Assembly: GCA_038240015.1 (NCBI GenBank)
Contig: JBBSEF010000081.1
Span: 1 to 12,867, forward strand
Source of the DNA: CAHJXF01 sp038240015
Lineage (GTDB): Bacteria; Pseudomonadota; Gammaproteobacteria; Burkholderiales; Burkholderiaceae_D
Direction: 5' to 3'
DNA length: 12,867 nt
Shown: positions 6,901 to 12,867 of the stretch, piece by piece
How the letters are laid out: each line of letters opens with the position of its first letter
How positions within the stretch are numbered: the stretch's first letter is position 1
The notes under the pieces: model-generated
Seen by the model: only the letters and a program-made list of their open reading frames with translations
Told to the model about the DNA's origin: nothing
The model's database searches: none
Program-made: the position numbers and the translations under genes

Positions 6901-7167
6901 ATGCTTGCATTGCGACCGAACTGCGAATGCTGCGATCGAGACCTCGCGCCCGACGCACCGGGCGCGATGATCTGCTCGTTCGAATGCACGTTCTGCATCG
7001 CCTGCGCAAACGGAGTCCTCGCGGGGCTTTGTCCGAATTGCGGCGGCGAACTGATCGCCCGTCCCACCCGAAGCGCCGACAAGCTGACCCGATTCCCCGC
7101 ATCGAGCGAACGTATCGTCAAGCCTTCCGGATGCACACCCGCGTCGGCTCGCGCTTTGAACCGATGA
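6901..7167 (+). CDS. DUF1272 cysteine-rich zinc-ribbon-like protein
   Basis: This 88-residue protein fits DUF1272. Its N-terminal MLALRPNCECCDRDL, ICSFECTFCIACANGVL and LCPNCGGELIARP place cysteines at 8, 10, 11, 25, 29, 32, 35, 44 and 47, enough for two zinc-binding knuckles. The last 35 or so residues carry PASSERIV and then a divergent tail. No enzyme motif, signal peptide or membrane segment is present. The start at 6901 is supported by GGAG just upstream (TGGAGCCGAG) and by alignment with the family start. The stop overlaps the start of the FAD oxidoreductase (ATGA at 7164-7167), so the two are probably co-translated. Function unknown; the coupling suggests it assists or regulates that enzyme, or that both serve one pathway. 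Confidence 0.85.
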   Translation: MLALRPNCECCDRDLAPDAPGAMICSFECTFCIACANGVLAGLCPNCGGELIARPTRSADKLTRFPASSERIVKPSGCTPASARALNR

Positions 7168-8243
7168 AGCGAACCATCGCCGTCATCGGCGCCGGCATCG
7201 CCGGCCTCGCCTGCGCGCGCCGCATGGTCGAGCGCGGCGCCGCCGTCACGGTGTTCGAACGCGAAGCTGCGCCGGGCGGAAGAGTTGCGACTCTGCGAAC
7301 CGAGATCGGCAGCTTCGATCACGGCGCGCAATACTTCACCGCGCGCCATCCGGCCTTCGTCGAGGAAATTCAACGCTGGGGCGCGGCCCGAGTGATCGCA
7401 CCGTGGCCGGTATCGGTGCAAACGATCGCCGCATCGCAAGCCAAGCCGGACGCGCGCGCGCATTCGGCTGCCGACACACAGCGCTGGGTCGGGGTACCGG
7501 GCATGTCGGCGATCGCGTCGCATCTGGCGAACGGTCTCGATCTTCGGCTCGACGCGCGCATCGTTCAGCTCGAAACGGTGGCGACGCCGCGCGGCGGTTC
7601 GATAGGTCGGCCGCAATGGTCGCTGCGAGCGCGGGAAAGCGGCTCGAGCGTGACCGTGACCGAAGGGCTGTTCGACGCCGTCGCGGTCGCCGTTCCGGCC
7701 GAGCCGGCCGCAGTCTTGCTCGGCGTCTCTCCCGAGCTTGCGCGCCAGGCGTCGGGCGCGCGGATCGAGCCCTGCTGGGCGCTGTTGCTCGGTTTTACGG
7801 AACCCATCGAGATCGATGGCACGGTCGATGCAGCCGCAGTGGATGCCGCAGCCGCGCGCGTCGGCGACGCCGCCTTCATCAATTCGGGCCGGCTCGCGTG
7901 GATCGCGCGCGAGCCGAGCAAACCGGCACGGCGCATGGGCGAGCGCTGGACCGTGCATGCCCAGTCGGCGTGGAGCGTCGAGCATTTCGACGACGACCCC
8001 GAGGACGTCAAGGCCAAGCTGCTGCGCGCGTTTCACGAAGCGACCGGCACGGCCGAGCAGCCGATCTACGCGGCCGTCCATCGCTGGCGCCACGCGCTCG
8101 CGCGCACCACGCTCGCGTGCGATCGGCTTTGGGACGAGCGGCTGCGGGTAGGCGCCTGCGGTGACTGGTGTCGCGGCCACCGCGTCGAAGACGCATGGCT
8201 CTCCGGCGTCGCTCTTGCCGACGCCATCGACGCTTCGAGCTGA
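7164..8243 (+). CDS. Renalase-like NAD(P)/FAD-dependent oxidoreductase
   Basis: This 359-residue flavoprotein begins with a Rossmann FAD-binding motif (VIGAGIAGLACA, glycines at 9, 11 and 14), the adenine-ribose Glu32 in VFERE, the flavin-contact GGRVAT (38-43) and FDHGAQYFT (51-59). It ends with the second FAD motif, VGACGDWCRGHRVEDAW (329-345). This short amine-oxidase-like layout is that of bacterial renalase-like proteins. Some of these oxidise off-form dihydro-NAD(P) isomers with O2 to repair the cofactor pool; others are uncharacterised, so that substrate is not assured. No signal peptide is likely, since the N-terminus is the nucleotide-binding strand. The start ATG overlaps the upstream DUF1272 stop, and MKRTIAVIGAG is the natural N-terminus. 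A region rich in Ala and Asp at about residues 218-235 looks like a loop insertion. Confidence 0.88.
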   Translation: MKRTIAVIGAGIAGLACARRMVERGAAVTVFEREAAPGGRVATLRTEIGSFDHGAQYFTARHPAFVEEIQRWGAARVIAPWPVSVQTIAASQAKPDARAHSAADTQRWVGVPGMSAIASHLANGLDLRLDARIVQLETVATPRGGSIGRPQWSLRARESGSSVTVTEGLFDAVAVAVPAEPAAVLLGVSPELARQASGARIEPCWALLLGFTEPIEIDGTVDAAAVDAAAARVGDAAFINSGRLAWIAREPSKPARRMGERWTVHAQSAWSVEHFDDDPEDVKAKLLRAFHEATGTAEQPIYAAVHRWRHALARTTLACDRLWDERLRVGACGDWCRGHRVEDAWLSGVALADAIDASS

Positions 8244-8273
8244 CACCGGTATCGAAGGACGCAAAGAAAGCGC

Positions 8274-8309
8274 TTGACAAACGTATCGACATAATCAAAC
8301 ATATCGACA
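8274..8309 (+). promoter_or_regulatory. Promoter and candidate operator of the ArsR-family gene
   Basis: A perfect -35 hexamer TTGACA lies at 8274-8279, but no strong -10 stands 16-18 nt downstream (AACATA or ACATAT are the nearest). TATCGACA occurs twice, at 8284-8291 and 8302-8309, 18 bp apart on the same face pattern, covering the spacer and -10 zone. Such placement suits autorepression by the downstream regulator. The rest of the 8244-8351 spacer shows no clear feature. Confidence 0.45.
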
Positions 8310-8351
8310 CGTTGTGCATCACGCAACGGACCCGCAACCACCTACACCCGC

Positions 8352-8663
8352 ATGCACAAGAATTATTCGAGATCGATCCCGCGCGAGTGGCGCGACATCG
8401 CGAAAGTCTTCGTCGCGATGGGCGACACGCATCGCCAGCGCATCCTGCTGACCTTCGGCCGCGGCGAGCGTCTCAACGTCGGCCAGATCGCCGAGGTATC
8501 TACCCTGTCGCGCTCGGCCGTGTCGCATCACCTGAAGATCATGCGCGAGGCCGGCGTGCTGGGCAGCGAGAAGATCGGCAAGGAGGTGTGGTTCTGGGTC
8601 GAGCGCGATGCGCTGCTCGTCGCGTTGGCGAACGTGGCCGATTATATCCGCGAGCACGCGTGA
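8352..8663 (+). CDS. ArsR-family winged-helix transcriptional regulator
   Basis: This 103-residue protein is a stand-alone ArsR/SmtB-type winged helix. GDTHRQRILLTF (24-35) forms the first conserved helix, LNVGQIAEVSTLSRSAVSHHLKIM (41-64) is the helix-turn-helix, REAGVLGSEKIGKEVWFWV (65-83) is the wing, and a C-terminal dimer helix follows. It contains no cysteine and lacks the ELCVCDL metal box, so it is not a classical arsenite or Cd/Pb sensor. The ligand may be a metabolite or non-thiol metal site, or there may be none. No Shine-Dalgarno sequence is evident before ATG 8352; the leader just upstream is C/A-rich. The start is kept because the RSIPREWRDIAKVF N-terminus looks like relatives. 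The next gene, the MFS-acyltransferase fusion on the same strand, is a plausible target besides itself. Confidence 0.87.
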   Translation: MHKNYSRSIPREWRDIAKVFVAMGDTHRQRILLTFGRGERLNVGQIAEVSTLSRSAVSHHLKIMREAGVLGSEKIGKEVWFWVERDALLVALANVADYIREHA

Positions 8664-8707
8664 GGATGCGATTCAGCGCTTTCATGTCTGCCGCCAACAA
8701 ATCTTCG

Positions 8708-8776
8708 TTCCCGCGAAAGCGGGAATCCAGTGCCTTCAGTACAAAGTCGCCGGGTCGCCGCTTTCGCGGGGGCGAC
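8708..8776. repeat. REP-like hairpin pair in inverted orientation
   Basis: TTCCCGC-GAAA-GCGGGAA (8708-8725) is a perfect 7-bp stem with a GAAA tetraloop, followed by TCCAG. A second copy of the core in reverse orientation, CCGCTTTCGCGGG (8758-8770), is the exact 13-bp reverse complement of CCCGCGAAAGCGG (8710-8722) and is nested in GTCGCC/GGCGAC (8754-8759 and 8771-8776). The core resembles the dispersed CCCGCGAAAGCGGGAATCCAG-type repeats found in many proteobacterial genomes; their translated forms such as SFPRKRESS and DSRFRGNE appear here too. It fills the gap between the ArsR and MFS-PlsC genes. Confidence 0.8.
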
Positions 8777-8793
8777 AGCAATCCAGGATCGTC

Positions 8794-10716
8794 ATGAGTA
8801 CATCGAATCAATTCGCGCTGCTCAAACAAAAACGCTTCGCGCCCTTCTTCTGGACGCAGTTCGCAGGGGCGGCCAATGACAACATCTTCAAGGTCGCGTT
8901 CACGGCGCTCGTCACCTATCAGACCGCGCTCTTCGAAGGCGTCGACGCGAAGACCGCGGCGTTCGTGATCTCGGCGATCTTCATCTTGCCGTTCGTGTTG
9001 TTCTCGGCGACGTCGGGACAGATCTCCGACAAGTTCGACAAGGCGCGCGTGATGCGCTTCGTCAAGACGCTCGAGATCGTCATCATGATGATCGGCGGCG
9101 CGGGCTTTCTCTTGCACAACGTGTGGCTGTTGTATGCGGGCACGTTCCTGATGGGCTTGCATTCGACGTTGTTCGGGCCGGTCAAGTACGCGTATTTGCC
9201 GCAGCAGCTCAACGAGCGCGAACTGGTCGGCGGCAACGGAATGATCGAGATGGGGACATTCGTCGCGATCCTGGTCGGCACCATCGTCGGCGGCGAATTG
9301 GCGGATCTCGGTGCGACCGGACCGGCGATCGTCGCTGCGGTCTGTCTTGGCGTCGCGATCGTCGGGCGCATCGTCGTGTCGTTCGTTCCCCCATCGCCGT
9401 CGGATCAGCCCGACCTTCGCATCAACTGGAATCCGTTTACCGAAACCTGGCGCAATCTCAAACTCGCACGCGAACAGCGCGCAGTGTTCCTGTCGCTGCT
9501 GGGCATCTCGTGGTTGTGGTTCTTCGGCGCAACTTTTCTCACGTCGTTTTTCAACTTCGCGAAGGACGTGCTCGGCGGCGATCCGCAAGTGGTCACCTTG
9601 CTGCTCGCCACGTTCTCGATCGGCATCGGCACCGGCTCGCTGTTGTGCGAGCGCCTGTCGCGCGGCAAGGTCGAGATCGGGCTGGTGCCGTTCGGCTCGA
9701 TCGGCATGACGGTGTTCGCGGTCGATCTCTATTTCGCGTCGCACGCCTTGCAACCGGCTGGCATTGCGAACTCGTCGCTGATCGGCGCGGTCGCCTTCGT
9801 CACCGATGCCGCGCATCGCGTCGCGCACTGGCACGTGATGATCGACCTGTTTCTCTTGTCGATGTTCGGCGGCCTCTACAGCGTGCCGCTGTACGCGATG
9901 ATCCAGAGCCGCTCGAAGCCATCGCACCGCGCCCGCATCATCGCCGCCAACAACATTCTCAATTCGATGTTCATGATCGTCTCGTCGCTGATGGCGATCG
10001 CGCTGTTCTCGTTCGGCGCAACGATCCCGCAACTGTTTCTGATCACCGGTCTGCTCAATGCGGTGGTGGCGATCTACATCTACACGCTTGTGCCCGAATT
10101 TCTCGTGCGCTTCGTGTCGTGGATTCTGGTTTCGACGTTCTATCGCATCCGCACCACGGGCATCGAGCATCTGCCCGCAGAGGGCGCCGCGTTGCTGGTC
10201 TGCAATCACGTCAGCTTCGTCGATGCGGTCGTGATCATGGGCGAGAGCCCGCGGCCGATCCGCTTCGTGATGGATTACCGCATCTTCACGCAGCCGCTGC
10301 TGGCGTGGTTCTTCAAGGCGTCGGGCGCGATCGGCATCGTCTCGGCGAAGCACGACGAGCTCATGTTCGCGAAGGCCAATCGATTGATCGACTCAGCGCT
10401 TGCCGATGGCGACCTCGTGTGCATCTTCCCCGAAGGCCGCATCACCGATACCGGCGAGATGTATCCGTTCAAGGAGGGCGCGGTGCGCATCGCCGAACGC
10501 AATCGCGTGCCGGTGATTCCGATGGCGCTCAGGGGCCTGTGGGGTAGTTGGTTCTCGCGCGAATCGGGCACGGCTTTCGCAAGCCTTCCGCGACCGATCA
10601 AGCGCGGCGCGTCGAGCACTCTCGAGCTTGCGGTGGGAGCGCCGGTGGGGCCGAAAGAATTAACGGCGGAAAAATTGAAGAGCGAGGTCGCGGCGCTCAG
10701 GGGCGACATGAAGTAA
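8794..10716 (+). CDS. LplT-like MFS transporter fused to PlsC-type lysophospholipid acyltransferase
   Basis: This 640-residue inner-membrane protein has two parts. Residues 1 to about 445 are a 12-helix-type MFS transporter resembling the lysophospholipid flippase LplT. ANDNIFKVA is near the start, the loop GQISDKFDKAR (75-85) is a motif-A equivalent, and FGGLYSVPLYAMIQ (358-371) resembles the LplT signature. Residues from about 450 on are a PlsC-type acyltransferase with the catalytic NHVSFVD box (471-477, His472 and Asp477) and the FPEGR motif (545-549). The expected job is to flip lysophospholipid inward and re-acylate it. The acyl-ACP synthetase domain found in Aas and in three-part fusions is absent. 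ATG 8794 is chosen for AGGA five bases upstream and the MFS start; in-frame codons further upstream run through the REP-like repeat. Confidence 0.9.
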   Translation: MSTSNQFALLKQKRFAPFFWTQFAGAANDNIFKVAFTALVTYQTALFEGVDAKTAAFVISAIFILPFVLFSATSGQISDKFDKARVMRFVKTLEIVIMMIGGAGFLLHNVWLLYAGTFLMGLHSTLFGPVKYAYLPQQLNERELVGGNGMIEMGTFVAILVGTIVGGELADLGATGPAIVAAVCLGVAIVGRIVVSFVPPSPSDQPDLRINWNPFTETWRNLKLAREQRAVFLSLLGISWLWFFGATFLTSFFNFAKDVLGGDPQVVTLLLATFSIGIGTGSLLCERLSRGKVEIGLVPFGSIGMTVFAVDLYFASHALQPAGIANSSLIGAVAFVTDAAHRVAHWHVMIDLFLLSMFGGLYSVPLYAMIQSRSKPSHRARIIAANNILNSMFMIVSSLMAIALFSFGATIPQLFLITGLLNAVVAIYIYTLVPEFLVRFVSWILVSTFYRIRTTGIEHLPAEGAALLVCNHVSFVDAVVIMGESPRPIRFVMDYRIFTQPLLAWFFKASGAIGIVSAKHDELMFAKANRLIDSALADGDLVCIFPEGRITDTGEMYPFKEGAVRIAERNRVPVIPMALRGLWGSWFSRESGTAFASLPRPIKRGASSTLELAVGAPVGPKELTAEKLKSEVAALRGDMK

Positions 10717-10731
10717 GCGATGCGACACTCC

Positions 10732-10740
10732 TGCGATAAT
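10732..10740 (+). promoter_or_regulatory. Possible extended -10 promoter of aroC
   Basis: TG-C-GATAAT (hexamer 10735-10740) is a good extended -10 element in the 50-nt gap before aroC. No clear -35 lies upstream because that region is the end of the previous gene. The leader would be about 20 nt and include the weak AGG site before ATG 10767. Confidence 0.35.
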
Positions 10741-10766
10741 TCCGCGTCGCGTTTCGTAGGTTCGTC

Positions 10767-11870
10767 ATGTCAGGCTCCTCGTTCGGCAAGCTCTTCTGCA
10801 TCACCAACTTCGGCGAGTCGCATGGCCCCGCGATCGGTTGCGTGGTCGATGGCTGTCCGCCCGGCATGCCGCTGTCGGTCGACGACCTGCAACCCGATCT
10901 GGATCGGCGCAAGCCCGGCACCTCGCGGCACGTCACGCAACGCCGCGAGAGCGATACGGTCGAAATTATTTCGGGCGTGTTCGAAGGACGCACGACGGGA
11001 ACCCCGATCGCGCTGATGATTCGCAACGAGGATCAAAAGAGCAGCGACTACGCATCGATCGCGCAAAGCTTTCGTCCCGGCCACGCCGACTACACCTACT
11101 GGCACAAGTACGGAATTCGCGATCCGCGCGGCGGGGGTCGTTCGTCCGCGCGACTGACTGCACCGATGGTTGCAGCCGGCGCGATCGCGAAGAAATGGTT
11201 GAACCTGCAATACGGCACGGTCGTGCGCGGCCGCATGAGCGCGCTCGGCGACATCGCCGTTCCGTTCACGTCGTGGGACGAGGTGGGACGCAACGCGTTC
11301 TTCGCAGCCGATGCGGCCATCGTCTCGCATCTCGAAGCCGCGATGGACGCATTGCGTAAGTCCGGTGATTCGGTCGGTGCGCGCATCGATGTCGAAGCGA
11401 TCAACGTACCGGTCGGGCTCGGCGGTCCGCTATACGACAAGCTCGACGCCGAGATCGCCTACGCGATGATGGGCATCAACGCGGTCAAGGGCGTCGAGAT
11501 CGGCGCGGGCTTCGCGTGCGTCGCACAGAAGGGCAGCGAGCACGGCGACGAACTGCTGCCCGAAGGATTCGCGACCAACCACGCGGGCGGCGTACTCGGC
11601 GGCATCTCGACCGGGCAGCCGATCACGGTGTCGATCGCGATCAAGCCGACCTCGTCGATCCGCTTGCCGCGCCGCTCGATCGATCTCGAAGGCAGGCCGA
11701 CCACGGTCGAGACGCACGGCCGTCACGATCCTTGCGTCGGCATCCGCGCGACGCCGATCGCCGAAGCGATGCTGGCGCTGGTGTTGATGGATCACGCATT
11801 GATGTTTCGCGCGCAATGCGCGGAAGTGAAGGTGGCGACGCCGGTGATCGCGGGACCGAAGTTTCGCTGA
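10767..11870 (+). CDS. aroC: Chorismate synthase
   Basis: This 367-residue enzyme makes chorismate from 5-enolpyruvylshikimate-3-phosphate with reduced FMN, the last step of the shikimate pathway. All signature blocks are present: GESHGPAIG at 16-24 (conserved His19), RRKPGTSRHVTQRRESD (48-64), MIRNEDQKSSDY, RPGHADYTYWHKYG (103-116, conserved His106), DPRGGGRSSAR, GGISTGQPI and a C-terminal RHDPCVGIRATPIAEAM. The length is normal for the bacterial monofunctional type, with no attached flavin-reductase domain, so reduced FMN must come from elsewhere. ATG 10767 is the only start that gives the conserved MSGSSFGKLFCITNFGES beginning. Its ribosome site is weak (AGG, 6-8 bases upstream). It lies 50 nt after the MFS-PlsC gene and may be partly cotranscribed with it. 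Confidence 0.97.
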   Translation: MSGSSFGKLFCITNFGESHGPAIGCVVDGCPPGMPLSVDDLQPDLDRRKPGTSRHVTQRRESDTVEIISGVFEGRTTGTPIALMIRNEDQKSSDYASIAQSFRPGHADYTYWHKYGIRDPRGGGRSSARLTAPMVAAGAIAKKWLNLQYGTVVRGRMSALGDIAVPFTSWDEVGRNAFFAADAAIVSHLEAAMDALRKSGDSVGARIDVEAINVPVGLGGPLYDKLDAEIAYAMMGINAVKGVEIGAGFACVAQKGSEHGDELLPEGFATNHAGGVLGGISTGQPITVSIAIKPTSSIRLPRRSIDLEGRPTTVETHGRHDPCVGIRATPIAEAMLALVLMDHALMFRAQCAEVKVATPVIAGPKFR

Positions 11871-11887
11871 ACTGGATGCCTTCTTCG

Positions 11888-11908
11888 CGAATCGGCCGGC
11901 ACGATTCG
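11888..11908 (+). terminator. Small hairpin after aroC, possible terminator
   Basis: CGAATCG-GCCGGCA-CGATTCG forms a perfect 7-bp stem with a 7-nt loop 17 nt after the aroC stop. It is followed by AAGCTTGC rather than a T-run, so intrinsic termination is not assured; it could instead protect the mRNA 3' end. Confidence 0.35.
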
Positions 11909-11913
11909 AAGCT

Positions 11914-11922
11914 TGCTAGAGT
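11914..11922 (+). promoter_or_regulatory. Possible extended -10 promoter of the thiolase gene
   Basis: TG-C-TAGAGT (hexamer 11917-11922) lies in the 82-nt gap before the thiolase gene and would give a leader of about 24 nt. No convincing -35 is seen upstream, where the post-aroC hairpin lies. Weak support. Confidence 0.3.
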
Positions 11923-11952
11923 ATTGACGATCTCCCACTCGAGACAGTTGCC

Positions 11953-12867
11953 ATGAGTCAGAACGTATTCGTAGCCGGCGTCGGAATGATTCCCTTCGCC
12001 AAGCCCGGGGCCAGCGCGTCCTATCCCGTGATGGGCGCAGCCGCCGTGCGCGCAGCGCTCGACGACGTCGGCCTTGACTACGAGTTGATCGAGCAGGCTT
12101 ACGTCGGCTATGTCTATGGCGACTCGACTTGCGGACAACGCGCGTTGTACGAAGTCGGCATGAGCGGCATCCCGATCGTCAACGTCAACAACAATTGTTC
12201 GACCGGCTCGACCGCGCTCTATCTCGCGCGTCAGGCGATCGCAAGCGGCGCGGCCGATTGCGTGCTCGCGATGGGGATGGAGCAGATGCGTCCCGGCGCA
12301 CTGGGCAATATCTACACTGATCGGCCCTCACCGTTCGATCGTTTCGACGAGACCTGTGCGGCGATGATCGACGAGGCTGAGATCCCACTCGCGCTGCGCT
12401 ACTTCGGAGGCGCGGGGTTGGAGCACATGCGCCGCTACGGAACCAAGCTCGAGACCTTCGCGAAGATCCGCGCGAAGGCCAGCCGCCATGCAGCGAACAA
12501 TCCGCTCGCATTGTTTCGCACCGAATTGACGACCGAAGACGTGATGAACGACAAGCCGATCTGGCCGGGCGTGATGACGCGCCTGATGGCGTGTCCACCC
12601 ACCTGCGGTGCGGCGGCTGCGATTCTCGTCTCCGAAACTTTCGCGCGCCGCCATGGCCTTCGCACCGACGTGCGCATCGCCGCGCAAGCGATGACCACCG
12701 ACCGCGCCAGCACCTTCGACGATGGCTCGATGATGAAGCTGGTCGGCAGCGAGATGACGCGCGAGGCGGCGCAGCGCGTTTACGAGGCGGCCGGCGTGGA
12801 CCCCGCCGACATCACGGTGTGCGAGCTGCACGACTGCTTTGCCCAAAACGAACTGATCACCTATGAA
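11953..12867 (+). CDS. Thiolase-family protein (SCP2-thiolase / lipid-transfer type), C-terminus beyond the window
   Basis: The 305 residues present belong to the thiolase superfamily. FVAGVGMIPFAKPG starts the protein, the nucleophilic Cys82 lies in NVNNNCSTGSTAL, AMGMEQMRPG follows, and ELHDCFAQNE gives the conserved His293. The HDCF form and the MRRYG segment point to the SCP-x/lipid-transfer thiolase branch rather than biosynthetic PhaA/AtoB. Members usually have about 390-400 residues, so roughly 90 are missing at the right edge, including the last cysteine or glycine-rich catalytic block. The frame is open to base 12867. The family degrades or rearranges acyl-CoA, including branched or steroid side-chain substrates, but this protein's substrate cannot be told. 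The ribosome site is weak (GAGAC before ATG 11953). It may head an acyl-CoA metabolism operon beyond the window. Confidence 0.9.
   Translation, partial: MSQNVFVAGVGMIPFAKPGASASYPVMGAAAVRAALDDVGLDYELIEQAYVGYVYGDSTCGQRALYEVGMSGIPIVNVNNNCSTGSTALYLARQAIASGAADCVLAMGMEQMRPGALGNIYTDRPSPFDRFDETCAAMIDEAEIPLALRYFGGAGLEHMRRYGTKLETFAKIRAKASRHAANNPLALFRTELTTEDVMNDKPIWPGVMTRLMACPPTCGAAAAILVSETFARRHGLRTDVRIAAQAMTTDRASTFDDGSMMKLVGSEMTREAAQRVYEAAGVDPADITVCELHDCFAQNELITYE

Noticed and set aside
5295..8264. A 989-codon open frame on the minus strand
   Set aside because: It lies antisense to four well-supported genes, is rich in Arg/Ala/His/Asp without any recognisable domain, and arises from the codon bias of GC-rich genes on the other strand.
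8608..8793. N-terminal extension of the MFS-PlsC protein
   Set aside because: The in-frame extension overlaps the ArsR gene and translates the REP-like repeat. The MFS domain and a ribosome site support ATG 8794.
8539..10353. A 604-codon open frame on the minus strand
   Set aside because: It is antisense to the ArsR and MFS-PlsC genes, has a highly charged low-complexity composition, and passes through the REP-like repeat (giving DSRFRGNE, a known product of translating such repeats).

Overview
The window is GC-rich, gene-dense chromosomal DNA. Its gene content points to a betaproteobacterium, most likely of Burkholderiales type: a predicted MFS/lysophospholipid-acyltransferase fusion beside chorismate synthase, a short two-CBS-domain protein, a DUF1272 zinc ribbon, and a MetY-type sulfhydrylase. 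The taxon is inferred from gene families read by eye, not from a database search. No rRNA, tRNA, CRISPR array, phage gene or complete insertion sequence was seen.

Layout. (1) 1-803, minus: an AraC-type regulator with a GyrI-like effector domain, broken by a frameshift near 161 and cut by the left edge. It is divergent from a VOC/glyoxalase-fold protein with a predicted signal peptide (902-1387, plus). (2) 1388-1592: a gene-free convergent spacer rich in nested inverted repeats. (3) 1593-5182, minus: a tight four-gene transcription unit read from right to left, metY > alpha/beta hydrolase > threonine/hydroxy-amino-acid dehydratase-like PLP enzyme > DUF962 (Mpo1-like) membrane protein. (4) 5183-5309: a divergent control region with a palindrome that holds an extended -10-like element on each strand, and a 13-bp tandem repeat in the predicted metY leader. 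(5) 5310-8243, plus: prolyl aminopeptidase, CBS-pair protein, DUF1272 zinc ribbon and a renalase-like FAD oxidoreductase, the last two overlapping by ATGA. (6) 8352-10716, plus: a cysteine-free ArsR-family regulator, a pair of REP-like hairpins, and an LplT-like MFS transporter fused to a PlsC-type acyltransferase. (7) 10767-11870, plus: aroC. (8) 11953 to the right edge, plus: an SCP2-type thiolase cut off at its C-terminus.

Most of this is housekeeping or peripheral metabolism: sulfur and hydroxy-amino-acid metabolism in the minus-strand unit, peptide turnover (pip), aromatic biosynthesis (aroC), membrane lipid repair (MFS-PlsC), and fatty-acyl metabolism (thiolase, perhaps DUF962). I see no clear novel multi-gene system. 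The points most worth a second look are the symmetric promoter plus tandem-repeat leader of metY, the REP-like pair that ends at the Shine-Dalgarno sequence of the MFS-PlsC gene, the coupling of the DUF1272 zinc ribbon to a flavoenzyme, and the frameshifted AraC regulator.
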